A stretch of DNA of 64,000 nt from positions 4,338,830 to 4,402,829 of the forward strand of contig NC_087389.1 of the NCBI RefSeq assembly GCF_963675165.1. Direction: 5' to 3'. Below the pieces are notes generated by a model. The model was not told the DNA's origin, did not search any database, and saw nothing but the letters and a program-made list of their open reading frames with translations. The stretch comes from Halichondria panicea (taxonomy: Eukaryota > Porifera > Demospongiae > Suberitida > Halichondriidae). Both the position numbers and the translations under genes were made by a program. Positions 23,275-35,661 of this stretch are shown here, piece after piece (the first letter of the stretch is position 1; every line of letters begins with the position of its first letter).

Positions 23275-26200
23275 TCATGAATAGTCGTACTTTGCCCTCA
23301 GTCTCTCCTTGATGAGTAGTGCCTTGGTTACCCTCCGCCAGCTGCCCACCACTCTCTTTTCTCTCTTCTATAGACAAGAAAATAATGCCGCATGAATCTG
23401 ATCAGATACACTATCAAATGACAATGCACATACATGTACAATGTACATGTACAATGTACATGGCCAACAAGAGTATTAAAATAAGTTTAGAACGAGACCT
23501 TTACGATTTTTAACGATAGCAAATTGCGAGCCACGATGTCAATCTTTAGGCCTCAGTGCACGTAGGTATACGGTAGTGTGTGTACAGTGTTACAGCTGCT
23601 CAATGAAAGTAAGACTTTCTATAGGCTTCCAGCCACGTTTTCTTGGATTGTGGAATTGCATGGCTATAATCATGCTTATTTTGAAGGCTGTTGCAGACTT
23701 TTACGGTAAAATCTGTTGATATAATTAGCTATATACACTAGAAGGCTAGCTACTCACAATCACAATCACAATATAAATATAGCTGAATGGCCACAGCCAA
23801 ACGGTTTCACTCTAAAATTACATTTTGTATATACAATCATGTAAAATAGGTAATCCTGCTGTCCATATCATAGCAACACAAACATAATCGTTCTCTATTA
23901 GAGGTACTCGCTGTAAATAACCTCTCTAGCTACAAAAAATAACTTGAAACGCATAATTTTATATACCATTTGGAGGAGGTTTCAATGCATACCAAGTATA
24001 GACACGTACAGAACACACCTTGTTAGCCTTCTCCATTCTGATCTGCTCCTCTTGTTCCCAGCCTTCCAGAATGACCCCTTCGTTCTCCATGGCAACCACG
24101 ATGCCCTCAATGCTGCAAGTGGGCATGATAAAGCAAAACATGAACTACGTGATTGTACAATAAATCGTATAGCAAGAGAGACAGTCGAGTACAGTAAGAA
24201 AACCTTTTGATTATGTTGCTAGCTACGTATGCTATATACTGTGTAGCGCGAAATTTTTGAGGCACTTATATTTCATGGATTGGCCTCTAAAAGCATTTTC
24301 GTTGCACAATTGTCGCGGAATGACTGCTTACCGGAAGCCACGCCTTTAAATATTTGCACGTTATAGCAGGTAATTCAATTTTCGTGGACTTAAAAAAGTG
24401 TTATTAGAAGAGGAGTTTAGTGTGACCATAGATTGAAGAGTTAGAGGGATAGGAAACGGTTGGTATCTTGAGTAACATCCGTGCTACGCTGCGGTTTAAT
24501 CGAGGCCATCACAACAATATCTATTTCTACACTCAGTGCATAATAAACTACAAGTAACTGTGCTTATAGTCCGTGCAACTCACTTATATTTCAAGGTCTA
24601 TACCTATTGTAGTAGTCATAACCAGCACGCTTACACGTTATATGTTCCAATAGCTCTAAAACAGCCTTGGGAACATATAACTTTATTGGAAAGTCTCTTT
24701 TTACTGGGTGTGGTCAGTCATTAGCAAGTACTACACATGGCTCATGGACTAGGCGTGTTATAAATTGCTGAAAGAGATGTCTCGAGGAAACACAGCTTTG
24801 GGAGTTACCCGGCAAAAATGTGCTCAATAGCCTCGTAACGCGGATAATTTTCAAGGCTCCACTGCAGATTCAATGTAAAATCATCACGTGCACCACTCCG
24901 TTTCCTATCCCTCTAACTCTTCAGTCTATGGTGTGACAGGCACGGTTTAGTGGAAACAGAAGTCTCTGATCTATGGTTTGCTAAATGATCTACAGTACAC
25001 CCTTGGGACAGTGCAGTTTGGCCGGAATAGCGAGGTGGCCGCGGCTAAAAAGCCTCGAATAATTTTGCAGCTCTGTCTCGAGGATAATGAGTCATTATAT
25101 AATTTATGCTCATAACCCAAAGCATGACATCTGGCTGTAACAAACGTACATTAAAAACCTAGTTTGGGGCAGCCAGACTTAAATAGAGAGCACAATGATT
25201 CAGTATCCTTCATTATCCTCGAGACAAGAATCGCAAATTAGTCATTAGATTCGAGATAAGGTCGCTGCAGCTATTTCCTGAAATACAGCCACCTCGATCG
25301 CTATTCCGGCCAAGCACTGCACTGTCCCAAGGGTGACCGGATTAACGAGAGTCTACTGTATACACAGCACAGTATTAAGACTATAATTGCAGTATACGTA
25401 CATGGGATGACAAAATCCACCGTGGAAGTCCCAGCCCATTATGGCAGGTGCAAAGTCTATTCCCAGCTTACGCGCCACTTTCTGAACACCCTGAACTGCA
25501 TGAAGAGGGGTAACAAAAATGTTAGAGCTAGTGAACGTGTACAACTATGCATGTTTTGTACTACGTATAAAAATCAACATGATTATTTATTGTTTATTCT
25601 CACTATTAAGGACAACATTAAGCACACAATTTATGCTGTTACTGAACTTCTATGGGTAATCTACAGAGAGTGTATGTACTATGTCATGAATTAAGTTGAT
25701 AGAAATGTTAATTCCGTCTCAGTTGACTCACTCTTGATGTGCACACCTCCAGGTGGTAACATAGACGGCAGAAATAGCTCCACATTCCCATACTCATTAC
25801 GAGGCACTTTACCCTGTACAGTGAAAGGTTGAGCTGCTAATAAATAATAAGCTCTTAGAAGATCACAACTTTCTATAGGAGTTTACTTATAAAGGGACTT
25901 CTAAACACACTATTTTTGCAAAAACACTTCTTACAAACAAGAATTTAGTCCACAATCTTACGTCTACAATGGGCTGTGGTATGTACTTCTCTGTCTGCCA
26001 ACTGCCGAACACATCAACCGTGGCCAATTGGTTCTCTGGCACTGGCTGACCCTGTACATGTTGACACAAGGATAATGATGACTACAAACTAAAAAGAAGG
26101 CCATAATCTTTTTATTATAAGACTATCTATGGTGAAAATCAACAATTCTAGGGACACACAATATAATTATATTGTATGGCTGACTAACACATCATGTTCC

Positions 26201-29200
26201 GAGCACTTTAAAGGATAGGCAAAAGCACACACTATATTAACGTAGCTCCACCTTCTTTGGCCGAGCCTTGACGGACTTGTAGGCCACCTCCCCCACTCTC
26301 ACCAGCCGACCCTCCTTCAACCAAGTCTCACGAGTGTGCAGCTGCAGGGAAGGGGAATTAATGAAGCATAACACATTCAAGCACCAATCTTAAAGCTTGA
26401 TACTATCTCGCGAATGAATACATATAACAGTTTTCAAGTAGAGTAACTCAGACTACACACACGCACATGCACACACCATGTACATGCACGCACACTGGTG
26501 GTACTCAACTGTATAGACACTTTTTCTTGCAAACACAGCCTCCCCTCGACAGAATCCCAGTACTTCGCTACTCTCGGGATAAATGGCTACAAATATGAAG
26601 TTTATAAAACAAGAGTATAATGAGTATAGCTTTTCCTGGAATAGTACACTGCAATACACACGTATACAATGAAACCTGCTTATAGCAATAACCATTATAG
26701 TGGCTGTAATAAACACGTAGCCTGCTGACACAGGCAGCACAGGTACATGCTATGGAAAAATTGGGACCTATTAAGAAGGTGACCTGATTTTCATACGTTT
26801 CACTCTACCTTCAAATTTTAATAGGTGACGTTTGAGAGCGTACCTAAATGTAAGAGAAAATAGTCATAATTGTGAAACTAAAAGAACAAAGGTACACACA
26901 GACACTTGAGCTTTAAAAATTCCTGAATTGTCAATAATATACAATGCGTTACCAAAAAGGCCTACAGAGTTAACATGATGCATATAATTACTTATAAGTT
27001 GAGAAAGAGTACTCTCATTGAAGCAATGGAACACAAGCCATACACTACATAGACTTGAGATATTTCTACCCAGGGGACATGTAAGAGTTGGCTGGCTAGT
27101 AATCAAAACGTACAGCGGGTGGTTCTTGTAGTCTGACACACTGGAGGGCAGAGGCTGAGAGTGGAGTGAGGCTACTTGCACAGAAAAACAGATCAATATT
27201 AGTAACACATTATAAATAATTATAGGCTACTTTTATCTGCTTGATGAAAAATCCAATATGCAATATGCACAAATTAATAATCTGCTGCCGTAGATAATAG
27301 TATCAAAAATTATGGCTGCATGCAGAGACATAGCCTTCACCGAGGCTACTATTTGAGAGCGGCTTCTATATTGCACTGAAGATGGGATGTAGGGAGGCTA
27401 CTATTAATTTAGAGTGCAGCCTTTATACAAGAGCGGCCTTTATAAGAGCGGCTTTTATACAAGAGCGGCCTCTGATCAAGCATATACGGTAATTTGGCCA
27501 ACACTTAGAGCTGTCAACACCTACTTAGTAAAGGACGATTCGTGTATGTATATATTACCCAACAATCAATAGCTGTACTGTTTAAAACTCACCAATTATA
27601 TCCTCATCCTCTCTCTTTCTTGCTTCAATTTCAGAAAGTTCAAAAGGTCGCAGAGACTCTGCCCACCAATCTCGATCCAGCCTCTGCTTGTAGACACGAG
27701 TGCACCAGTCGGACGCATACCGTGGGGTCACATCACGAACACACACACCCTCCAAATTACCACCTGCAGATAAAGTAGATATGGAAATGCATGAAGAGAA
27801 ACAAATATGGATGATCAACCAGTGGTATCAACTCAAATAATAAATGTAACATACAGGTACTAGACTAGACTGTAGTATGCAATAGGGCTAAACGGAAAGA
27901 ACATCGCATCAAAATACAAAAACTCAACAGCTATAATTATAGATATAGATAGATAGGGGTTTTGCCTCCAAGCTTGCGATTCATATAGCACTTAGACATA
28001 AATTATTAATACAAATTCAATGGGCTATATACATGGGAACATTTACCTGCATCAAACAAAATTTAATATCTAGAACAACTCGGATTAAACAGCTAATTAT
28101 GTAAAACAAGGGGATACTTTCGCCATCAAGTTTGTGATTGAGAACACCATACTAGACTCAGTATTACATAATTATTAGCCCAATATAGTATAACAATGAA
28201 CTCACCACTTTGAAACGCCAGAACATAGTTCAAAGGCAGGGGGCAGTCCCTCTCACAAAGGTGGGGCTGTCCGACTGAGCAGGAGGGGATATGAGCCGAC
28301 ACCCACTTTTCCTCACCACACACGTACACCTCCACCCAGGACATTACATCATCATTATCAGCTTCAGCTTCTATTGTCCGAGAATAATCAACGACTTTAG
28401 AACTCAAAACTTCTGAATCTACTTGCGTTATTTTTCGTGATACTTTTTTAGGAGCTATTTTCATTTTCTTAGGCTTTGGGAATGTAAATTCTTTGTCTTC
28501 ATTTTCACTTTCAGAATGAAATGATTCGCTGGATGATTTCAGATTAGAATGTGTCCTCTTCCGAAGTCGAGGTGGGCTACAGTGTTTCATTGATTTATTG
28601 AAGTAAGGAGACGTGTCAGTTTCAGTGGTACTGCTTCTCTTGTCCGATGATGAGGTTCCTAACTTTTTGGTACATTTCTTAGTGGTATTCTTTATTCTTT
28701 TACTGGAGGAGCCTTTGAGCACTGCACTTACAGTATTCATTGCAACGTTCTCCTCCTTAACCGTTTCATTGGGACTACTCTTTTTTAAAGTATAATTCTT
28801 CTTCTTACTAGTCGACATTGGCTTGTACGAGAGAGGATTTAGCACCATGACCAATCTGGTTTCAAGTCCTAATACTCTCAACAGAGCTACCAGCAACAAA
28901 GTTACTGATAAGTCTCTAAATCTAGTGTCAAAATCGGAAACAATTTTTTGGAAATCTTTTTTCTGCGCAACAAACCATTTTAATAGTTTCAGTAATAGAT
29001 CACGATCATAGCGACTTGGGTCGTCTCTGTATAGACTTCTCTGATTCGCAATGAGTGATAAGAGAATGGCTTGCAGTGAGGGGGAGTGGTCGCAAAGCTT
29101 GGTCTGATGAATGCCACGTGAGACAAGACAGAGAAGGTGTGTCTTGTGAACGTTGTGAAGAAGCTCTTTCTGAAACGCTTCAAACGCTCTTTCAAATTCA

Positions 29201-29786
29201 CTCTTCTCTTTACTGCAATAAAGCAAGAAGAGTAAGTTACAGTAGTAAGAAGAGTAAGCACAGGGAACAATACTAACGCAAGAACTGCACTAAACCACAA
29301 ATTAATTTAATTACCGCTTTTTCTTTAAGGCATTTTTGTCTAGAGTGAATTCAATACCACTGCTGGTTGAGGGCTGACCACAAGAGCCATGACTCTTTGC
29401 CAACAGTAAAAGTTGTTCCTCAGTGAGGTCGCCATGAAGAGGGTCTAGGGGGTGAGGTAGTGTGGTATTGTCATTGTGAACAGAGTAGAACTCTAGGTCA
29501 CCAAACATTACAAAGTATGGATTAGCTGATTTTATACCCACAATGTTACACAGCATAACATAATCGTATGGAGCGGTACTACAGAAGATGTGAGTGTGTC
29601 ACAGTGTAAAAGCACAGATCTAGAATCCACCAACAGACTTAGACTTAGTGTCTGTTTTGATAACTGCCAAGCTTTTCATTGCCAACAACTGACGACTAGT
29701 ACCAGCTCCTACATATGCAGCTGCACTAACTCACCTCCAGGTTCCACATCTTCCCAATCATCTTCAGCTTCACTGCCAGAGGACAT
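23275..29786 (-). CDS. XPC: XPC nucleotide-excision-repair damage sensor
   Basis: Thirteen exons with consistent phase: 29735-29786, 29315-29492, 28206-29212, 27593-27763, 27114-27174, 26809-26843, 26510-26586, 26252-26341, 25962-26051, 25732-25813, 25402-25495, 24019-24112, 23275-23367; 707 residues (human 940). XPC/Rad4 binds distorted DNA and recruits TFIIH. The transglutaminase-like domain is interrupted by a Lys/Ser-rich disordered stretch in exon 3, as in other XPCs, and resumes with [17 protein letters not shown]. The BHD modules follow: [104 protein letters not shown]. The C-terminal tail ends soon after the BHD3 helices, so the vertebrate extension that contacts TFIIH and centrin is mostly absent. 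Its start is 137 bp from the TMEM161 stop, so the two may share regulation. Confidence 0.94.
24421..24937. mobile_element. MITE with about 38-bp inverted ends in XPC intron 11
   Basis: Left end ccatagattgaagagttaga, right end inverted tctaactcttcagtctatgg, both adjoining the shared gggataggaaacgg segment. No coding capacity. Confidence 0.75.
24993..25358. mobile_element. Foldback MITE with TA target duplication in XPC intron 11
   Basis: Near-perfect inverted arms: cacccttgggacagtgcagt / cactgcactgtcccaagggt, then ggccggaatagcgaggtgg / ccacctcgatcgctattcc. Outer ends cagta and tactg are flanked by TA. Resembles Tigger-derived MITEs. Confidence 0.75.
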
Positions 29787-29922
29787 AGTTTCTCACTCCT
29801 CCCAAAGAGCTGCTTGGCCACATGGGTTGACGCATGCGCAGTAATACATTCTCAAATGAACGCCGCATAAACTATCTGGACTGTGTCCCAAATATTCATT
29901 CTGTACATTGACATTAATTTTA

Positions 29923-31338
29923 TTAAAGATATTCTCTTAATACAGCACCGATTCCAGTAGTCACAATCTGAACTAAACATATCCACCAACTAAAATAAGA
30001 AAAACATCCGAAAAACACGCTCAAACCAAACCCTGACGACGAAAAAATGTTTGAGTCACCACCGGCAGCAGCCTCGGTTATTAACCTGTCGTAGTTCATT
30101 CTGGACGATGCAAACAATAGCAGTACCGAACACAGTAGCAGCAGATATGGTGCTAGATACTGCACACCCATTCCCCCGTAGAATAGGAAGATGGTCGTGA
30201 TTTTACTACGATAGTCACGGACAGAAACACGACCATGATCTCTCCTCAGTTCTTCAATTCTCCATTTGGCAGTGTTCAAATACGTCTGCATGTAGTACTT
30301 GTACATCGCCAATCGAAACAAGCAGACACCCAAAACTGTGCACACTCTAAAACTCTCGTACGAAATCTCATATGCACCAAACATGTTCACATTATTTCTC
30401 TCTGCTACCATATCCGAGCTCAAAGGTCGTATCCATAGTGATAGACAGAAGAAAGGAGACAGGTATGCAGCATGAAGTAGAGACTTTGTTATTTTGCTGG
30501 TGGTATACTTCAAAGCGTTGAAATGCACATCTGCAAATCTCAATCCAGGAAAGATAAGTAAGTAACTGAGAAAACTTCCTCCTAATGCAAGAGACATCTT
30601 GAATGCCCAAACTGGCAAAAATATAATTTTAGCAGTTGAATTTTCAGAGTATCTACCCAGAAGTCTTGACGAGCAGTTGACTATGTTGGAGTATGTTTTG
30701 TTCAGACCCAGATTAAGAATTCCCTCATCAATGAGCAAGATGAAGAGAGAGAGAACAAAGAAGAGCATTGAGAAGACGATGCAGACTGATCGCTGGTGAG
30801 ACAGTTCCTCGCTCATGTAGACTCGTGTTAGGGAGTTCAAGACATACATTATATAGACACACACTATAAACAGCCAAACAGTGCTCAGATTGTATTGTAC
30901 AATAGCTTCATTCGGTTGAAGATAGAAATACACTTCTGTTATGCACACCACTGAAACAGCAGCAAGAATCAGGTTTAGCATTCGTTCAAGCTCACTAGAA
31001 TAGTGCAATTGAATGACATTGAAATAATCCACTGCCACTTCGGGTAGTTTAATTTTGGACGACTTTGGAAGAACTAAATTCGGATCTAGACGATCTTTTG
31101 CACCAAACGCCACACCTCCAGAAGCTGATTGTTTCGCTCCAGTTGCATTTTTTCGTTTGCCTTTCTGACTCGAGTTAGCGATGGAGACATGTGGTCGTAG
31201 TGAGTCGTCAGAGGGTGCAACGAAGCGTGTCAATCGGAACGTGATAAACCATCGACCAAAAGAGTAGTAGGGAGAGATCTTGTGCAGGAAACTGGCGACG
31301 ATCATGGTGAGGACCACTTGTACCCCGAAAAACGCCAT
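29923..31338 (-). CDS. TMEM161: Transmembrane protein 161 (TMEM161A/B family)
   Basis: Intronless frame of 471 residues, similar in length to vertebrate TMEM161A/B. Recognisable features: N-terminal GVQVVLTMIVASFLHKISPY, YSFGRWFITFRLTRF, a basic Ser/Gly-rich linker, RSVCIVFSMLFFVLSLFILL, FPGLRFADVHFNALKYTTSK, LSPFFCLSLWIRPL, and about eight further hydrophobic helices ending in FSYFSWWICLVQIVTTGIG. Multi-pass membrane protein; in vertebrates TMEM161B affects cardiac rhythm and neural development, but its molecular activity is unknown. The start codon is 304 bp from that of APIP on the other strand. The lack of coding introns, beside intron-rich neighbours, could reflect ancient retroposition or intron loss. 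Confidence 0.92.
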   Translation of the reverse strand: MAFFGVQVVLTMIVASFLHKISPYYSFGRWFITFRLTRFVAPSDDSLRPHVSIANSSQKGKRKNATGAKQSASGGVAFGAKDRLDPNLVLPKSSKIKLPEVAVDYFNVIQLHYSSELERMLNLILAAVSVVCITEVYFYLQPNEAIVQYNLSTVWLFIVCVYIMYVLNSLTRVYMSEELSHQRSVCIVFSMLFFVLSLFILLIDEGILNLGLNKTYSNIVNCSSRLLGRYSENSTAKIIFLPVWAFKMSLALGGSFLSYLLIFPGLRFADVHFNALKYTTSKITKSLLHAAYLSPFFCLSLWIRPLSSDMVAERNNVNMFGAYEISYESFRVCTVLGVCLFRLAMYKYYMQTYLNTAKWRIEELRRDHGRVSVRDYRSKITTIFLFYGGMGVQYLAPYLLLLCSVLLLFASSRMNYDRLITEAAAGGDSNIFSSSGFGLSVFFGCFSYFSWWICLVQIVTTGIGAVLREYL

Positions 31339-31642
31339 GACTGGAGGTAAAATGATACAATTACAGAGTATTCAATGGGCTAGTCTATAGAGACGTGTTT
31401 CACTTGCCTCAATCACACTAAAGAAGGATGCTTCAGTTCTCTGGTTGGCTTGGCTGCACTGTATGATTCTATGCTCTACAATTAATTCTAGCTAGCTACT
31501 TAGTTCTCATGCTCAGAGGTCGAGGTCCTTTTTGTGACTGTCAACCACGTGGTTAAAGTACAGCTGAGCTCAGCAGCTTTTCTCTCTGGTTCAATGGTTT
31601 TCTGGGGCTGTGCTAGCTAGCCATATCCATAAGCTGTAAAGT
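31339..31642. promoter_or_regulatory. Divergent promoter region TMEM161/APIP
   Basis: 304 bp between the two start codons; must contain both promoters unless 5' non-coding exons lie inside neighbouring sequence. A ggtaaaatg junction just upstream of the TMEM161 ATG could be a 5' UTR splice site. Confidence 0.4.
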
Positions 31643-34137
31643 ATGAATGAGGAACAGTACATGTATGTGAGTTTTGTGGGGGAAGTGTAGAGCTGCATGG
31701 TGCAAGTATAGTAGATCTAGGTGCTGTCACGCTGCACACATTACACACACACACACAGCACAAGGAACACCCACGTCTGCTAATCCCTGAGCTGTGTAGG
31801 TGAGAGGTACCAATTCTACCGACACCCCCCCGGGCATTGCTGCAGAAATTGTCAGTTAAAATTAACTCCGTTTACAGCTAGATTGATTGTTGTACTATTT
31901 TCACGGCTTCTTTTTTCCTTTATGTAGGTTGTTCTATTCTCTAGGATGGGTTACAGGCACTGGTGGAGGAATTACCATCAAGTTAGGGTGAGTTAGGACT
32001 AACTTCCAGCTAGTGCTTAATGCGAACTTGAAGATCATAAAGTCCATTCGGGCTTGAGATGTACAGTATCTTTTATAAGATCCAAGATGTCGATATCTCC
32101 CAGCTTGATCCCCTCCCCCTAAAATTTACATTCAACTCAGAATGCGAAGGCAACACCAGAATTCACTTACGACCAAATTAACAACATTTTCTGGGCGGGG
32201 GGGCATGTTCCTGGGTCCCCTAGCTCATAACACACTCCGTGTGCCCTATTCCCCGCCCCTACTTGAAATCCTGTACGACGTACACCCTGTATAAAGCTGA
32301 GTTGTGAGATCATTAGGCAAAGGGTTCTTGGTTCAATCCCCATCTTTTGGTACTCGCTTAAGTATTCTCTTTTCTACCATCAGAGATGAGATATACATCG
32401 CACCATCAGCTGTACAGAAAGAGCGAATAAAGGTATCTGTATAATTATATAACTGTGTCCATCAAAACTAATGGGCCCCTATTTATTCAGAATAGTGTGT
32501 TTCTGAACCATTTTCGAGAGCGTGTAGCCTGACTATATGGAGCGTCTCATTTCAAACGCTGTAGTAATGTACATGTATAGCTCTGTCTGTAGGAAATGTC
32601 ATTAAATATAATTTCTACAGCCTGAGGACTTGTTTGTGTGTGACATAGACGGAAAAGATATCGCTGTACCATCTCCTAGGTAATTGTGTTATGCTGAGTT
32701 GTGTGATCATGAGCATGTGCATTTGTTTAAAATGTACATTCTATTGAAAAACTAACAGATAACTGCTGTTTCCCATACTGATTGAGTGTGTGTTGTGATC
32801 CCCTACAGTAAGCAACTGAGGAAGAGTCAGTGCACACCTCTGTTCATGGCTGCCTACAGAATGAGAAGTACGTGTATGTCTATAGTTGGATACTTACAGG
32901 TACATGTATAACAACACTGTTTGTGATTTCCAGTTTGTAGCTAGTTTCGGTACTAAAGATGTGTGTTTTGTTTGTTTAGGTTCTATAAACAATAACTGTT
33001 GTGCATAGTTAGGTAATCCACACATATCTCGCCCGTCACCCCCACCCACACACACACAGATGCCGGGGCGGTCATCCACACCCACTCCAAGTCGGCAGTG
33101 ATGGCCACCCTCTTCTACCCGGGCACAGAGTTCCGAGTGACCCACTTGGAGATGATAAAAGGGATCAGACGTGGGGAGAGTGGGGGGAACCTGCGATACA
33201 ACGAGGAGCTGGTGGTACCTATTATTGAGAACACACCAGAGGAGAAGGACTTGGAGGTGATAGAGTAAATGCGAGTATAATATACATACCTTAAGGTGAC
33301 ATATTTTTGCGTGTATTAATTTCTGCTATTTTGCGAATGAGAGTAAAATCGCAAAAATTAGTACTCGCAAATAATTGGCCGCCCTCTATCCAGATCGACA
33401 TTTCGCAAAAAATTTTATACCAGCAAAATGTACAAAACTGTAAAAACGCAAACAAATCTACCTGTGAAAATATGTCACCTTAAGGTAGTCTGTATATATA
33501 GTTTCGATTGCCTACAATATACTACAGGACTGAGGAGTACTTTTGCTGTGGCATAATCACAAACCTTCCATGTGAATGTTTAGAATCCTGTAGCCATGCA
33601 GAGCAACTGAAATGTATACAGTATAGTTTGTTTGTTCTTTATCTAAAGGGACCACCTGTACAGTTTACCTATTTTGTATTTCCCCATAATTATGCATGCA
33701 GGATCGTCTAGTGCAAGCAATCACTGCCTACCCTGAAACCTGTGCAGTGCTGGTGAGGAGACATGGAGTGTACGTGTGGGGAGAGAGTTGGCAAAAGGCA
33801 AAGACAATGTAAGTAAGATCTTCACTATTATTATAACACTGTGTTGTTTCCGTTGTTTCGATTAAATAAACGTATGTCTACGTAAATGTGATCGTTTAGT
33901 AGGTACTGTATATATGTAATAACAGATTGCTTAGACTCAGTTTTGTTTTCACGGTTGCATTCTGAAAGAAAAACATTAATTCCTATTAATATTATACTGT
34001 TTGTGTGCAAATTATCACTGAATCACTCACTATGCATACACTATACACTTTCCAGGAGTGAGTGTTACGACTATTTGTTTGATATTGCTGTCCAAATGAA
34101 GCAAAGTGGCTTAGACCCCACTAAGCCCCCCTCCTGA
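31643..34137 (+). CDS. APIP: Methylthioribulose-1-phosphate dehydratase (APIP/MtnB)
   Basis: Nine exons with consistent phase: 31643-31666, 31759-31799, 31928-31987, 32384-32432, 32621-32679, 32809-32867, 33060-33256, 33702-33808, 34056-34137; 225 residues. The enzyme acts in the cytosolic methionine salvage pathway, dehydrating 5-methylthioribulose-1-phosphate. It belongs to the class II aldolase/adducin fold. Motifs: [25 protein letters not shown], zinc ligands HTHSK (exon 7) and the RRHGVYVWG histidine (exon 8), [23 protein letters not shown], and the C-terminal [14 protein letters not shown]. All active-site elements known in the family are present. Intron 7 carries a MITE. Confidence 0.94.
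33287..33487. mobile_element. MITE in APIP intron 7
   Basis: Inverted ends taccttaaggtgacatattt and aaatatgtcaccttaaggta; the interior has complementary tttgcgaatgagagtaaaat / gcaaaa stretches. Confidence 0.75.
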
Positions 34138-35031
34138 TTGACCACACCCTATATATAAACTCTGTTGTATTATTTGGACAGCTAGTGCACACGGTTTCCT
34201 CCGAGTTGATTGTATTGTTATATAGTTGAGGTTTTGTCTAATGTCGTTCATCAGCTTTTCCTGGTTTTGCATAATACATGCCACTGTGATTGTTTCTAAC
34301 AATCAGGTACAGAGCTAAACGAGCTAGGGGGGTGAAGTGTGGGTTGCGTTGAAACTATGCGGTATGTGCATGTACAAGTAAAGTCATTACTTGCATTGAT
34401 CGTTTAAATAGTGCTCTTAGAATTGCTTCTGTTTAATTTTACCTATTTTATTCTTATACATGTAGCTTGTACATTAGCTTGGCTCTTATAACTGTGTTAC
34501 ATTATCACAGTGCTGCACATAATTATGCCACTGATTACACAAAGACTGATAAACGTGAAATACAGTCACTATTTACACGTACCAAGTGTATTATTGTCTT
34601 TTGGTACACACACACATACACACACTATAATAATTGCTTCAGTCAATAAGGCTAGTGAGTTAGTGCACATAAATTATATATATCTCAACCTGCTCAATAA
34701 GGACATCTTCGCTTTCAAAGTGATTAGAGAAATCGGTGCATACCCTCATCTCAATATTATCGCTAGTAGAAGCTGACAGCTGCTTGTAGAACCACGGAGG
34801 GGTGTTCATTGCACAACAAGTAAGAGCTGCTCTGCAACCTGCGCCATCCCATAATGGATCATCAGCATCATTGCTTGAGTATCGAGATAAACTACCTGTG
34901 TCGCGAAAGTAGTCATTTCCAACAACAATTAATACTCTAGGGGGTGTAGCAAAGCTGTAGCTACCTATAATTATGTTACTTGGTATGTATGATTACAAAT
35001 CACGCATGGTAGGTTGTGGTTGCCTAGTTAA
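34138..35031. other. Intergenic region between APIP and the membrane-protein array
   Basis: AT-rich, with a short cacacac run near 34605. No gene was recognised. Confidence 0.45.
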
Positions 35032-35131
35032 TTGTGCTAGCCTCGTCACCGTTAATTGTAATGATATAGGTGCTATTTTAAACCAAGCGTTAACATTTGA
35101 GAAAAATCGGCCTGGTGACGAGGCTAGCACA
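35032..35131. repeat. Foldback sequence upstream of gene A (shared with genes B and D)
   Basis: Arms gtgctagcctcgtcacc and ggtgacgaggctagcac enclose about 65 bp. Equivalent copies are at about 39456-39561 and 44350-44454, each about 530-640 bp before the ATG of a family member. It is probably a MITE duplicated together with the genes. Confidence 0.7.
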
Positions 35132-35270
35132 ATGTATGTTAGGTAATTCGTACACAAACAGTACAAATGTATTGGTGTGCATATCGGATTCCTTAAATGT
35201 CTTTTGCTTTCTAGTCCTACAAAGCTTTACGTAATTGTGAGATACGTGTGAACAATACATGTACCTCCTA

Positions 35271-35285
35271 AGTGTAAAAGACACT
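35271..35285 (+). promoter_or_regulatory. Palindromic motif, copy 1 upstream of gene A
   Basis: agtgtaaaagacact, a perfect 5-bp inverted repeat around aaaag. A second copy lies at 35410-35424. The same pairs lie upstream of genes B and D (39703, 39832; 44591 imperfect, 44718). Confidence 0.45.
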
Positions 35286-35409
35286 GTTGAATAAACTTAG
35301 TGTTTACATTATGTATTATATAGATTATGTATTGTAGCAGCTGTATATGGTTGGTTTCTAGTAGTTTTTACATTTTCGGGGTGCGTGACGGAAGAACATT
35401 CGGATCCTA

Positions 35410-35424
35410 AGTGTAAAAGACACT
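35410..35424 (+). promoter_or_regulatory. Palindromic motif, copy 2 upstream of gene A
   Basis: Same agtgtaaaagacact sequence, 139 bp downstream of copy 1 and about 250 bp before the ATG. Confidence 0.45.
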
Positions 35425-35603
35425 GTGGGTTCAATTGTAGTGTTTCTTACATTTATGTATTATAGCATGCAGCTGTGTGGTTGGTTTATATAGTAGTTTT
35501 CTAGGAACTAAACATTTTAGTGACGGAAGAACATTCGGATTCTAGGGTTCGATTACAGTGTTTACATTATGTATTATAGCAGCTGTGTGGTTGGTTTCTA
35601 GTG

Positions 35604-35611
35604 TATAAAAA
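35604..35611 (+). promoter_or_regulatory. TATA box of gene A
   Basis: tataaaaa, 51-58 bp before the ATG at 35662. Genes B (40046-40053) and D (44950-44957) have tataaaag about 35 bp before their ATG. Confidence 0.6.
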
Positions 35612-35661
35612 CTATAGTCAGCAATTTTGTGTACATGTAAAGAACTTTAAATTGATATTAA

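Noticed and set aside
32300..32350. B-box-like ggttcaatcc resembling a tRNA or tRNA-derived SINE
   Set aside because: No matching A box at the right distance and no cloverleaf could be drawn.
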